From the NCBI GenBank assembly GCA_023382385.1, contig JAHDVH010000002.1, positions 324,219 through 388,218 of the forward strand: a DNA stretch of 64,000 bases, given 5' to 3'. Shown one piece after another: positions 16,046 to 25,432 of the stretch (the stretch's first letter is position 1; each line of letters starts with the position of its first letter). This stretch comes from a bacterium. Lineage in GTDB: Bacteria; Electryoneota; RPQS01. The translations under genes were made by a program, and so were the position numbers. The notes beneath the pieces were generated by a model that had not been told where the DNA came from, searched no databases, and saw only the letters and a list, made by a program, of their open reading frames with translations.

Positions 16046-18130
16046 ATGCGAGCGCGTTTTCGAGATATTTCAGGCCTGAACCGGGCCATCGCCACCAGCG
16101 TCTTTCTCCTATTTAGCATGTTGGTAGGGCCAGCGGATGTGCGGGCGGACTGGGGTGGGACAATTTCGGGCAACGCGACGACCTCCGAAGGGGGGGACAC
16201 GCGCACCCGATCGTTGGATCAGCAATACACATTGTTCACGAGCGGAAGTCCGACACCAACAATTCGCTACTCATTGAGCGGATTGTTTCGCCACCTGCGG
16301 AGTCAAATCGGAGATGGCCCGTACTTGTGGAGTAATGAGGTCAGTCCGACAGGGGTCATCAACTGGAACATGGGCGTTTTGGACACGCGAGCCAACGCTT
16401 CCTATCGGGCGGATCGCGACGAATTGGGGACGAACAGGCTGACCAACCGCATGGCATCTGTTTACACACAAACAACTTGGCAGACGTTGCCGCGCCTGTA
16501 TGGTTCCCTGAGCTGGGCTAAGAACGTCAATGATTTGGACTTATTGGGTTATGACACGCGCAGCCGCACGATGGCGGCAGGTGGAACATATAACCACCGC
16601 AGGCTCTATCTCAACTATGAATATTCGGACTACCTGACGCATAACGAGCTGGACGATATCGACCGCAGCTCCAAGTCGCACAACGGACGCGCGGATTTCG
16701 GCACCAGCCTGTTAAAACGCATCGTCAGCTTTCAGACAGGATATCAGATTACGTCGCGCAAGGAGAGTGAACGGTCATCCGCCACAGGTGAGACGCTGGT
16801 TCCGCTGCCGACGATGGCGGGGCTTTATCTTGCGGACAATTCACCGGAATTTGACGCATTGGAGAGCGCACCGTCGTTGGTAGACGGCATCACGGAGATT
16901 CCGGCGGGTGACTATAATCTCGTGAACGGCACGGCGCACAATTTTGGATTGGATTTCGGCGCGCCCGTCACCGTGGATCACCTCTTCTTATATGTGGATA
17001 CGCTCGATGTCGGAACGCTCACCTGGTCGATTTGGCAAAGCTCGGATAATCTCACTTGGACACCTGTCGCGCGGGATGTGCGGGGGACGTTCAGGTCGCC
17101 GTTCTGGCGCTACGAGTTTTCCTTTGCTCCGGTCGAGACGCGCTACATTAAGCTGTCGCTCACTCCTCAGCTGCAAATCACTCCGATAGAAGTGACGGAG
17201 TTGCGAGGATTTGTCACGCGAACTCAGTTGGGGGATTTGGGACGCACGACGGATCATCGCGGTTCGGCCCGCATACAAGTTCAACCGGCAAAGTGGTTCG
17301 GGTGGGAAGTTGGCGGCGACGTGCTGCGGCAGAGTGAGACACAGTTTGCCTTGGCGCGCGAAGAAGATGTTTTTCAGGCCTCCACAAGATTCAACCGTCT
17401 CCGCCTGCTGGACACAGCGGTGCGCTACACGTGGAGCCGTTCCAATTACCTTGATGCGGGCGACCGAGACGTCCAGACGTCACTGATCAGCGCAATCGTA
17501 AGATCAAAGTGGAATCGCGCGCTGAGCACCGCAGGGTTAGTGGAGCGTTCGGACGAGCAATTGGACGAAGTCTTATCGCGGCGCAACAACCGACTGAGAG
17601 CGGATATCAATGCGCTGCTCTTTCCCGCTCTGCGCGTGACCTCTCAGTTTGCCTATGCCGAGGACGAGCGTTTCGCTACTGACGACGTGATTTTCACGCG
17701 TTCGGTGACCACCGCGTTCGAGGGTGAACCGACGACGCGCTCACAGATCACCGTGACGCACAGATATGAAACACAGAACGCTCATGTATCGGCTGTTCGC
17801 AAGTACCGCACGTCCGTCGGCGGCCGCTTGAACTACCGATTGACGGATAAGATCAGCATCACCACGAGCGCCACGACCTCCGAGGATCCGACTCGAACCG
17901 ATCGCAGCTATGACGCCATTGTGGGATGGAATCCATCGCACAAGCTGTCCATCGGCGGCACGTTCAACAGGATCGAAGGTTCTTTGGCCGAGGACGCAAA
18001 TCAGTATTCACTGCAGACGGTATACTATTGGACGAGCCGGACGGAAATCACGGCATCCTACTCGGTCAACGAGCGGGCGGACTTTGCCACAACTTATTCG
18101 TCACGCATATCGCTGCTTTCGCGATTTTAA
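16046..18130 (+). CDS. Outer-membrane beta-barrel protein with discoidin-like domain
   Basis: About 694 residues. I chose the ATG at 16046, with GAAAG just before it, over an in-frame TTG at 16034. The signal peptide ends near VRAD. The body is rich in alternating polar and aromatic strands and the chain ends in phenylalanine (ISLLSRF), as outer-membrane barrels usually do. Roughly residues 260-390 form an inserted F5/8 type C (discoidin) fold, recognisable by VDHLFLYVDT, WSIWQSSDNLTW and ETRYIKLSL. Lying between an OmcS-like gene and giant cytochromes, it could be the outer-membrane sleeve or export pore of the system, with the discoidin part binding surface sugars. It is not recognisably related to OmbB or MtrB. 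Confidence 0.8.
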   Translation: MRARFRDISGLNRAIATSVFLLFSMLVGPADVRADWGGTISGNATTSEGGDTRTRSLDQQYTLFTSGSPTPTIRYSLSGLFRHLRSQIGDGPYLWSNEVSPTGVINWNMGVLDTRANASYRADRDELGTNRLTNRMASVYTQTTWQTLPRLYGSLSWAKNVNDLDLLGYDTRSRTMAAGGTYNHRRLYLNYEYSDYLTHNELDDIDRSSKSHNGRADFGTSLLKRIVSFQTGYQITSRKESERSSATGETLVPLPTMAGLYLADNSPEFDALESAPSLVDGITEIPAGDYNLVNGTAHNFGLDFGAPVTVDHLFLYVDTLDVGTLTWSIWQSSDNLTWTPVARDVRGTFRSPFWRYEFSFAPVETRYIKLSLTPQLQITPIEVTELRGFVTRTQLGDLGRTTDHRGSARIQVQPAKWFGWEVGGDVLRQSETQFALAREEDVFQASTRFNRLRLLDTAVRYTWSRSNYLDAGDRDVQTSLISAIVRSKWNRALSTAGLVERSDEQLDEVLSRRNNRLRADINALLFPALRVTSQFAYAEDERFATDDVIFTRSVTTAFEGEPTTRSQITVTHRYETQNAHVSAVRKYRTSVGGRLNYRLTDKISITTSATTSEDPTRTDRSYDAIVGWNPSHKLSIGGTFNRIEGSLAEDANQYSLQTVYYWTSRTEITASYSVNERADFATTYSSRISLLSRF

Positions 18131-18153
18131 TCAGAACAATATTGGTTCCGGCA

Positions 18154-18723
18154 ATGCACATTAGACTACAGATTGCGATTATCATTCTCTCTACGGTTCT
18201 TTCGGGGTGTGCGGCGAAACGCGCGACGGTTTTTTTGCATCCCGAGTATGACTTCGGTTTTGTAGAGCGAATCGCAGTCGCGAATTTCGAGAATTTGTCC
18301 ACCGAGCAGGGTGTCTCCGCCTATGCGACGCGCTTGTTCATCACCGAAGTGCTCGCCGCGCAGGCGTTTGACGTGGTCGAGCCGGGTGAAACCGCACGGG
18401 TTCTGCGCGACATCGGTCAGACGCGGGCGGGCGAGCTTGACTTAGCCGGTCTTCGGCGCGTGGCGGACTCTTTGGGAGTTCAGGCAATAGTCTTCGGTTC
18501 AGTGGGTGAAGCCACCCAATTGCCGGGCCGTTCGTCTTCCACGCATGTTGTGAGCATCGATGCGCGCATGGTGGATTGTCAGACCGGAACCACAGTTTGG
18601 TCGGCGGCCGTTTCCGTGGGGGGTCCGGGTCCGGTTGCTCGCACGTTCGGAGCAGGCGACAATTCGCGCGGCGATGCGGTTCACAAAGCCGTTCGCAAGC
18701 TTGTCAAGCTGCTGTTGAGCTGA
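18154..18723 (+). CDS. LpoB/CsgG-like outer-membrane lipoprotein
   Basis: A 189-residue lipoprotein starting at MHIRLQ (18154), with lipobox LSGC giving a lipidated cysteine near residue 18. Longer upstream readings overlap the barrel gene. The mature part resembles the nucleotide-binding-like fold shared by LpoB, CsgG and GNA1162: an IAVANFEN strand, a helix, FDVVEPGE, a LRDIGQTRAGELD loop, then LGVQAIVFGSV. It lacks the long hairpins that form the CsgG pore, so a periplasmic scaffold is likelier than a channel. Its stop overlaps the next start (TGATG). Confidence 0.72.
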   Translation: MHIRLQIAIIILSTVLSGCAAKRATVFLHPEYDFGFVERIAVANFENLSTEQGVSAYATRLFITEVLAAQAFDVVEPGETARVLRDIGQTRAGELDLAGLRRVADSLGVQAIVFGSVGEATQLPGRSSSTHVVSIDARMVDCQTGTTVWSAAVSVGGPGPVARTFGAGDNSRGDAVHKAVRKLVKLLLS

Positions 18724-19799
18724 TGCTCCGTCACCTGCTCATAGCGGCACATGTATTTGTGCTTCTTTGTCATAGCGTAAACGGACAGACAGTAGAACGT
18801 ATTGCGCTGCTTCCGTTCACAGAGGAAGGTGTCGAACAGTCTGCACGTTCGATCGTCAATCAGCACGCGCGGCGGCTGCTGATCCGACAGGGATTCTCGG
18901 TTGCGGTGGAAGACTCCGTGTTGTCGGCGTTACGAGACTTGCGCATCAGGAACACCGCAGCTCCAACGCCGCACCAAGTTCGAGAGTTGTGCGCCTTGTT
19001 GGACGTCACGTCGATTATCACCGGAGCAATCCACAGATTCTCGGCGGAGAGCACGTTCACGGAGGCAGCACTTTGTGCGCGGATGATACGGGGCAAAGAC
19101 ACGCAGGTGCTCTGGAGCAATTGCGCGGTCAGTTCAGGAGGCGGAAACGATGCGCTATTGTCAACACCTGCACACGGGCAGGAGCGACTGGCAAAAGGGA
19201 CCGTCAAGAAAGTCTTTCGTTCCTTAAAAGCAAGCTTGAAGCAATCAGACCGAAGAGTTTCTGGGATGACATTCCGGACGCGCAAGGGTCGGCTCGAGAT
19301 TCCCTGCCAACGCGTGGCCATCATTCCGCCGGTGGACGAATCAGAAGCCCAATACGCAAGCTTGCTGATCAGCGACTTGCTTGCCGCGGAAATGCGCCGA
19401 CGCGGATTCACGGTGCTGGACGCCGGAAGTGTTCGCAACCTGCAGCTTCAGACTGAGGATTTGCGATACGGACAGGCCGTAGATGTTGTAAGCCGCGCAC
19501 TTGCGGACAGTCTGGATGCGGACCTCGTGATTACGGGAGCGGTCAGCGGGTTCACCTCTTCCCGACTTGCAGGCCTGGGGAGCGTTCCTGAAGTTTCGCT
19601 GGAGCTGCGGATGATTGAGCCGAAGCGGAACCTTGTATTATGGGCGACGAATCTGCGGCGCACGGGACAAGACAAGCAACGATTTTTCAAGCTCGGCGCC
19701 GTGCACAGTCCGGCACGCCTTGCACAGGATATGATTCACGATTTCGTAAACGACCTGCATATCACGCGGTCACACGTCACATTGACCAACCAACCATAG
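18723..19799 (+). CDS. Exported protein with two LpoB/CsgG-like domains
   Basis: 358 residues starting inside the previous gene's stop codon. A signal peptide ends near VNG. Two domains resemble each other and the preceding lipoprotein: one begins VERIALLPFTEEG and runs to about residue 170, the other begins CQRVAIIPPVDESE and runs to the end. Each has the order strand, helix, GF.V, then SIITGAI or LVITGAV. No lipobox is seen. It is probably a duplicated, fused relative of the lipoprotein upstream and its periplasmic partner. Function unknown. Confidence 0.7.
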   Translation: MLRHLLIAAHVFVLLCHSVNGQTVERIALLPFTEEGVEQSARSIVNQHARRLLIRQGFSVAVEDSVLSALRDLRIRNTAAPTPHQVRELCALLDVTSIITGAIHRFSAESTFTEAALCARMIRGKDTQVLWSNCAVSSGGGNDALLSTPAHGQERLAKGTVKKVFRSLKASLKQSDRRVSGMTFRTRKGRLEIPCQRVAIIPPVDESEAQYASLLISDLLAAEMRRRGFTVLDAGSVRNLQLQTEDLRYGQAVDVVSRALADSLDADLVITGAVSGFTSSRLAGLGSVPEVSLELRMIEPKRNLVLWATNLRRTGQDKQRFFKLGAVHSPARLAQDMIHDFVNDLHITRSHVTLTNQP

Positions 19800-19800
19800 T

Positions 19801-21432
19801 ATGAACCGATTACTTATCTTGCCTTCGCTCGTAATTGTGACGCTGTTCGGAACCGCGTTCGCACAGGCACCCGCAGTCCTCGCCACCGTAAACGGCGAAG
19901 AAATCACAACGGACATGCTGGCTCGGGAGTTGGGCCGGATCCACGCTGCACAGACAACCGAAGTGCAGCGCACGGACTTCGACTTTGAACGGCTGGTACA
20001 GTCCATGATCAATAATAAATTGATCGTACAGGACGCCTACGCACTGGGGTTGGATCAGGAAAAGACGATCACGGAATCCGTTCGCTGGTTTCGCGAGATG
20101 ATTGCCTATCAGCAGTTAATCGCCGACATTCAGCCGAAGAATCTTGAGATTCCGGAAAGTGAGTTGCGTGCGGGATTTGAGCGTTACTTCCGCAGAGCGA
20201 TGCTGAGACTGATATGCGTGGCGGACTCGGGTTTTTGCGCCAGCCTTGCCGACAGTATTCGCAACGGCGTCTCGATGGCTTCGCTGGCTTCGCGCTACGC
20301 GATTGACAAGTATCGTGACCTCGGCGGGGATGCCGGAGTATATCCATTATATAGTCTTCCCGAAACACTGTTTGAGAAGCTTGAAGGCGCTCGCACGGGT
20401 GAACTGCTCGGCCCCCTTTATTTGTGGAGGACATGGGCCTTGGTGCGACCTGACGCATTCTTGCCGCCGGACAAGGCAGTGTATGACAGCGTGAAATCGG
20501 TTATCTACGAGCAGCTCTGGTCGGACAAGGCGACGGCGATTCGTAACGAGTTCATCGAACGCGAAGCGGAATCCATTTTGGTCTGGGCGGACTCCGCAGC
20601 GGTGGATTCAATTCCGGAACGCATCGACTTGAATATGCCGGCCAGCAAGCGGGTGGTGCTGCGCGTCGGGAAGTCGCGTGAACTGCTTGAAGACGAACTT
20701 CAGAACAAGTACATTCACCGCTTTGTGTCGCGCAAGGATCGCGATGCGCGGGAAGTGTTGTGGGAGGTTTTCAATGAGCAGCGCCAAATCATGTTGCTCA
20801 AGGAAATTGCACATAAGCAGAAATACGTGGATGACCCGCGATTAGACGAGGAAGCCGAAGCTTTCAAAGACTCGATGATGATCGTCCGCTACTTGGAGTC
20901 CGTCATTGCTCCGACTATCAAGATCAGCGACGCCGAGATCAAAGCTTATTACGATGCGAATCCCGACAAGTTCCACAAGCCGGGCCGCGTGCGGGTGGCA
21001 ATCATCACTCGCGAGACACAGGAAGAAGCGCAGATGGACTATGAGCGGATTCTGGCCGGCGCAGATTTCACCTGGATAGCCAAGCAGTATTCGATTGACG
21101 AATACAAAGATCGCGGCGGCTTGCGGGAGTGGGCGGATCTTGAGAAATTTCCGAGCATGATCGCCGAGCAGATCGAGATGCTTCCCATCGGCGGGTGTCT
21201 CCCTCCGCTACTGGGAGATGAGGGCTTTGTGGTGTTGAAACTGGTTGAGCGCGAGCCTGGTCCGCGCCGTTCGCTCGACGAAGTGCGGTCGAGTATTCGC
21301 GGACATATCGAGCAAAAGAAGCAACTCGAAGCAATTGAAGCGACCATCCGCGACTTGCGGAACGATTCGGAGATCGTGATCAACCAACAAGCCATTCAGA
21401 GCTTGCAGGCCGACACTCCCCGGAACAACTGA
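19801..21432 (+). CDS. Periplasmic SurA/PrsA-type peptidyl-prolyl isomerase
   Basis: A 543-residue exported chaperone with signal peptide cleavage after AFAQ. The N-terminal half has the SurA-type opening ATVNGEEITTDML and long helices. Two parvulin-like regions follow. The first is around residues 130-220 and degenerate (SMASLASRYAIDKYRDLGGDAG). The second is around 390-490 and clearer (DFTWIAKQYSIDEYKDRGG and LPPLLGDEGFVVLKLVERE). Such proteins fold outer-membrane and exported proteins. It follows the preceding gene by 1 nt and precedes the 26-haem cytochrome by 22 nt, so the cytochromes or the barrel are likely clients. Confidence 0.88.
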   Translation: MNRLLILPSLVIVTLFGTAFAQAPAVLATVNGEEITTDMLARELGRIHAAQTTEVQRTDFDFERLVQSMINNKLIVQDAYALGLDQEKTITESVRWFREMIAYQQLIADIQPKNLEIPESELRAGFERYFRRAMLRLICVADSGFCASLADSIRNGVSMASLASRYAIDKYRDLGGDAGVYPLYSLPETLFEKLEGARTGELLGPLYLWRTWALVRPDAFLPPDKAVYDSVKSVIYEQLWSDKATAIRNEFIEREAESILVWADSAAVDSIPERIDLNMPASKRVVLRVGKSRELLEDELQNKYIHRFVSRKDRDAREVLWEVFNEQRQIMLLKEIAHKQKYVDDPRLDEEAEAFKDSMMIVRYLESVIAPTIKISDAEIKAYYDANPDKFHKPGRVRVAIITRETQEEAQMDYERILAGADFTWIAKQYSIDEYKDRGGLREWADLEKFPSMIAEQIEMLPIGGCLPPLLGDEGFVVLKLVEREPGPRRSLDEVRSSIRGHIEQKKQLEAIEATIRDLRNDSEIVINQQAIQSLQADTPRNN

Positions 21433-21454
21433 ACTAACCGAGAACTTCCAAGCC

Positions 21455-23446
21455 ATGGAGACTTTTCTCCTGAAATTTCGATCCTTTTTGCAGTGGCTGT
21501 CAATCAATCTGCTTGCCGGACTGCTCATTGCAGCTTTGGCATTTCCGCCGCACATCGAGGCTCAGGTCAAGCGCGGATCACGCTTTAGCAAGCAGCAGAA
21601 TTGTCTGGAGTGCCATGACGCGAAGGAGTATCGGGGCAAGTTTGCGCACGAGCCGGCTGAAAAAGGTGACTGTGCCGCTTGTCATTTACCGCACGGAAAA
21701 GTCGGCGCGTTGCGCTTGAAGGATACCGGCGCGGATCTCTGCCTGAGCTGTCATGCCGCGGACTCGTTACGATTGTCGGCGAAGTTTGTGCACGAGCCAT
21801 CGCGCGCGGGGCATTGCACCGAGTGTCACGATCCGCATCGCGGCACGGAAAAGAATCTGCTGAAGGCGTCATTGCCTTCCCTGTGTTATCAATGTCATGA
21901 TGCGGCACAGTTTGAAGCAAAGCACAAACACAAGCCCCTCCAGCAAGGCTGCGGCGCCTGCCATGATATGCACGGCAGCGATCACGCAGCACTGCTGAAT
22001 CAGGAGCAAACCCAGCTTTGCGCGAGCTGTCACGGTGGGCAGGACGCCACGTTTGCGAAGCAGCATGCGGGCTATCCCGTCGCGGGCAAGGACTGCTCAG
22101 CGTGTCACCTTCCGCACTCCTCGGAGACCAAAGCGCTGCTGCCCAAGACGGTACACGCGGTCATGGAGGGGCCGTCGTGCTCGGATTGTCACGTCGCGCC
22201 GACAGAGTCAAAGCCATTTGCGCTGAATGAGGACGAGCGAGCGATCTGCGCGACCTGCCACGATCCGCTTGAGAAACACGGTGCGAACACGCATGCGCCC
22301 GTGCAGGACGGAAATTGCACGGAGTGCCACAATCCGCACGTCACGACACAACCCGCACTGTTGAAAGCGAACGACTTGCAGGTGTGCGGCGAGTGCCACT
22401 CAACCGAGCTTGAGAAGACCAGACTTGCGCACGCGCACTCCGCCGCCAAAGACGCCTGTACGAACTGCCACGAAGGACACGGAAACTCCGAACAGAAACT
22501 CTTGAAGGACAAGAGTAACGGACAGTGCTTAAGTTGTCACGACAATATCTCGGTTGAGTTGAGCCAGCCGTTCACACATTCAGCAACAAAGCTTGGTAAG
22601 TGCTGGAGCTGTCACGAACCTCACGGCACAAACCGCGCGGGGCTGCTGAAGGAGTCGGAGGACAAACTGTGCCTGAATTGTCATGACGAATTGCGCAAGT
22701 CTTTTGCGCAGGTGGATGTTCACGATCCGTTCCGCAAGGGCGATTGCGCATCCTGTCACACCGTGCACGGCGGCACAAACAGCAAGCTGCTGAAAGCCAC
22801 CGACAATTCGCTGTGCGCGACGTGTCATGCCACGGAAATGAAGATTGAGGAGACTTCGGTCGCTCATTCGCCGTTCGTGGACGGCGCGTGTCTCGATTGC
22901 CACCAACCGCATGCGTCCAATCACGACGGCCTGTTGAACATGTCGGTGACGACGACGTGCGGCGAGTGCCATTCGGACATCACGGATAAGATCAAAACGG
23001 CCAAGTCGGTGCATCAGCCGGTGGCGGACGGACAGTGCACAGCCTGCCACAATCCGCATCAAAGCTCGAACAAGCATTTGCTGCTTGCGCGAGCGGCTGA
23101 CTTGTGCATCACATGCCATGCGGACATCGAGGGTGCGCGCACGGCGAAGTTCTCACACCCGCCCGCGGCATCCGGCGAATGCTTAAACTGCCATAGTGCT
23201 CACACCAGTTCGCACAAATCGCTGCTGACCTCCGCAATGCCGGGATTGTGTTTGGATTGTCACGACGTGACGACCGCTGATTTTCGCACAGCCCATTTAG
23301 GGCAGACCGGCGAAAAGATGAATTGTGCACTCTGTCACGATTCACACGGTTCCGACCGGGAACGGATGCTGATGCGCAACCAGCACGCGCCTTTCGAGTC
23401 CGGTGACTGCGCAACGTGCCATGTTGCGGAAGGAGACAAACGATGA
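21455..23446 (+). CDS. 26-haem c-type cytochrome
   Basis: A 663-residue exported protein (signal peptide to about residue 36, ending IEAQ) with 26 CxxCH sites by my count. They alternate between CxxCHxPH-type sites, such as CTECHDPH and CASCHTVH, and plain sites such as CLSCHAAD. This is the doubled-CxxCH pattern of the paired-motif cytochrome families, repeating about every 45-50 residues over the whole chain. There is no other domain and no membrane anchor beyond the signal. Its stop overlaps the next start (ATGA), so the two cytochromes are made together. It is likely a periplasmic or surface electron wire. The partner is unknown. Confidence 0.93.
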   Translation: METFLLKFRSFLQWLSINLLAGLLIAALAFPPHIEAQVKRGSRFSKQQNCLECHDAKEYRGKFAHEPAEKGDCAACHLPHGKVGALRLKDTGADLCLSCHAADSLRLSAKFVHEPSRAGHCTECHDPHRGTEKNLLKASLPSLCYQCHDAAQFEAKHKHKPLQQGCGACHDMHGSDHAALLNQEQTQLCASCHGGQDATFAKQHAGYPVAGKDCSACHLPHSSETKALLPKTVHAVMEGPSCSDCHVAPTESKPFALNEDERAICATCHDPLEKHGANTHAPVQDGNCTECHNPHVTTQPALLKANDLQVCGECHSTELEKTRLAHAHSAAKDACTNCHEGHGNSEQKLLKDKSNGQCLSCHDNISVELSQPFTHSATKLGKCWSCHEPHGTNRAGLLKESEDKLCLNCHDELRKSFAQVDVHDPFRKGDCASCHTVHGGTNSKLLKATDNSLCATCHATEMKIEETSVAHSPFVDGACLDCHQPHASNHDGLLNMSVTTTCGECHSDITDKIKTAKSVHQPVADGQCTACHNPHQSSNKHLLLARAADLCITCHADIEGARTAKFSHPPAASGECLNCHSAHTSSHKSLLTSAMPGLCLDCHDVTTADFRTAHLGQTGEKMNCALCHDSHGSDRERMLMRNQHAPFESGDCATCHVAEGDKR

Positions 23447-24663
23447 GACAGTTTATCTTTTGGATAGTGCTAATCGCCGTTCTGAGTTTCATCGGCCTGA
23501 CCGCTGCCCAGTTACCTAAGGTGGATCAGCGCAAGGTGTGTCTGGAATGTCATGACGATCTTGTGGCGACGCTCGCGAAGCCCAAAGTGCATCAGCCTGT
23601 GAAAGACGGCGAGTGCAGCGCCTGCCACGCTCCGCACGCGTCTCGACACGAAGCTCTGTTGATGGACAAGGAAGCGGAGCTTTGCGCAAGCTGTCATACG
23701 GAAGCTGCGGAGTGGCCGAAGCTTTCGCATCAACACGATCCGGTGGCTCGCGGCGAATGCACACGCTGTCACGATCCGCACGCCGCAGACAAGGCGGACT
23801 TACTAAATGTTGCGACGAAGGATCTCTGCATAACCTGTCACGTCGAAGTGCGGGATTGGCTTGCGAAGCCCAATACTCACGCGCCCATGCGCGTCGGGCA
23901 ATGCGCGAAATGCCATAATGTTCACGGCGGATCTCATGACAACCTGCTGACTCAGAACCTGACACAGCTATGCAAGACGTGTCATGGGAACGAGCAGAGG
24001 CTGCGCGAGCGGCACGTCGGATTTGATCCTGTGAATGCGAATTGCTCGGCCTGCCACGACCCGCATGCGAGCGACTCTCCGTCGCTCGTCATGAGCAACA
24101 AACATGCGCCGTTCGAAGACAAGGACTGCGCCGCCTGTCACGTGGCCAAGCAGACCGCCGACGGCTATCCTTTGAAAGGTGCGGTTCAGAAAGTGTGTGG
24201 AGAGTGCCACGAGGCGGAGGCCGCACATTTCGCTCAATATAAACCGCACGGCGCAACGGAAGAGAATTCCTGCCAGATGTGCCACAACGGTCACGCGGCG
24301 GATCAACGACATCTGCTGACCGCCAATGAGAAGACGCTGTGTGTGAAGTGTCATGATCCGTCTAAAGGAGTGAAGGTGGTCGGAGATAATCCGCATGCGC
24401 GTTACGCCTGTGGAAAATGTCATGAAGCTCACGGCAACACGAATGCGGGATACTTGAAGAAGCCGAGTCTGGAACTCTGCGCGGAATGTCATAAGCATCA
24501 GCATCAGGTGGCGCATCCGATGGGCGAAAAGGTAACGAACCCGTTGACGGGCGGCCCGCTCGATTGCATCAGCTGCCACGATCTTCACTCCTGGACCGCC
24601 GCGCCGTTGATGATTGCGTCAGCCGATCGCGCACTTTGCGTGCGTTGCCACCGCGATAAGTAA
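23443..24663 (+). CDS. 16-haem c-type cytochrome
   Basis: 406 residues from the ATG at 23443, preceded by AGGAG and overlapping the upstream stop. The signal peptide ends near LTAAQ. I count 16 CxxCH sites in the same paired arrangement as the upstream protein, for example CSACHAPH, CTRCHDPH, CAKCHNVH and CGKCHEAH. Its similarity to the upstream gene in repeat layout suggests the two arose by duplication. It is the last gene of cluster A, followed by a terminator. Confidence 0.93.
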   Translation: MRQFIFWIVLIAVLSFIGLTAAQLPKVDQRKVCLECHDDLVATLAKPKVHQPVKDGECSACHAPHASRHEALLMDKEAELCASCHTEAAEWPKLSHQHDPVARGECTRCHDPHAADKADLLNVATKDLCITCHVEVRDWLAKPNTHAPMRVGQCAKCHNVHGGSHDNLLTQNLTQLCKTCHGNEQRLRERHVGFDPVNANCSACHDPHASDSPSLVMSNKHAPFEDKDCAACHVAKQTADGYPLKGAVQKVCGECHEAEAAHFAQYKPHGATEENSCQMCHNGHAADQRHLLTANEKTLCVKCHDPSKGVKVVGDNPHARYACGKCHEAHGNTNAGYLKKPSLELCAECHKHQHQVAHPMGEKVTNPLTGGPLDCISCHDLHSWTAAPLMIASADRALCVRCHRDK

Positions 24664-24684
24664 GCGACTAAGTTAGCCAAGGAA

Positions 24685-24710
24685 GACCCGGGCGAAAGTC
24701 CGGGTTTTTC
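24685..24710 (+). terminator. Rho-independent terminator of cluster A
   Basis: ACCCGG (24686-24691) pairs with CCGGGT (24700-24705) around a GCGAAAGT loop, followed by a T-run. It begins about 20 nt after the 16-haem stop. Confidence 0.8.
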
Positions 24711-24927
24711 TGTTTGTGGTGCTGCAATCGGTATGAATTGATAAGTTTGCGCTGTGCTGCATTTCCGGACAAATTAAAATACCGCTCACTCCAGTATTCA
24801 GTGTTTTTGGAGGTGCGAGCCTCTTTTCGCAGGCCGTAGTATGAGACTCTGACGTAAGTGCCTTGAAACACAAGGGCAGGAGATGCGACCGATTTGGAGT
24901 TTTTTTTCCGTTTTTTTGTGAAGAACC

Positions 24928-24956
24928 TTGCAAACCAGTCACCATTATGCTATAAT
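24928..24956 (+). promoter_or_regulatory. Sigma-70-type promoter of the protease operon
   Basis: TTGCAA (24928-24933), exactly 17 nt, then a perfect TATAAT (24951-24956). Transcription would begin about 60 nt before the ATG at 25024, which is preceded by GGGAG. Confidence 0.75.
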
Positions 24957-25023
24957 TTGCTGCTCAGCACATGTTTTGTAAGATATTAGTTTGCCATCAT
25001 GAACATTTGAGGGAGAAGCAAGC

Positions 25024-25431
25024 ATGAAAATGTGGAAAATGGTGTTAGCGGCCTTAGTCGTCGTGAGCACCGCGTGGGCGAACGAGCCTGCGGCTCCGGG
25101 TCAGACGCCCGACCCGGCGGTCGCGCTTCAGCAGCAGATAAAGACACTGTTGCTGGAACGCGAGCAGCGAGTTGCAGAGATGGACGCGCAGTATCCAACG
25201 CTGGCGCCGCACGAGCGGACGGCGTTTGATGTTGCGTACGCGAACCTGATTGAGTCCTATGAGATTCAGGTCCTCGGTCTGATGGTCGAATATTACGACC
25301 TGACGGGAAACGTGGAGCTTCGTCAGCGGGCCGAAGAGAGCCTTGCACAGCTGGCGGCAGGCCCTGTTACGGGAACTCCGCTTAACACCAGCCGCGATCG
25401 TGCGGGACAAGACGTGCAGGAGGTGAGATAA
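25024..25431 (+). CDS. Small secreted helical protein of unknown function
   Basis: 135 residues. A signal peptide (MKMWKMVLAALVVVSTAWA) is followed by a proline-rich linker and a charged helical segment from about residue 35 to 115, with likely coiled-coil character (QQQIKTLLLEREQRVAEM). There are no cysteines and no domain I recognise. It is the first gene after the promoter and lies 1 nt before the next gene, in a three-gene operon ending with the large protease. A partner or inhibitor-like role for the protease is only a guess. Confidence 0.7.
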   Translation: MKMWKMVLAALVVVSTAWANEPAAPGQTPDPAVALQQQIKTLLLEREQRVAEMDAQYPTLAPHERTAFDVAYANLIESYEIQVLGLMVEYYDLTGNVELRQRAEESLAQLAAGPVTGTPLNTSRDRAGQDVQEVR

Positions 25432-25432
25432 G

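Larger units (their letters stand above)
24664..25023. other. Intergenic region between cytochrome cluster and protease operon
   Basis: A 360-nt AT-rich gap. It has the cluster A terminator at its left end and a sigma-70 promoter at 24928-24956. Two homopolymer T runs lie near 24900-24917. I see no gene or RNA between these. Confidence 0.7.
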
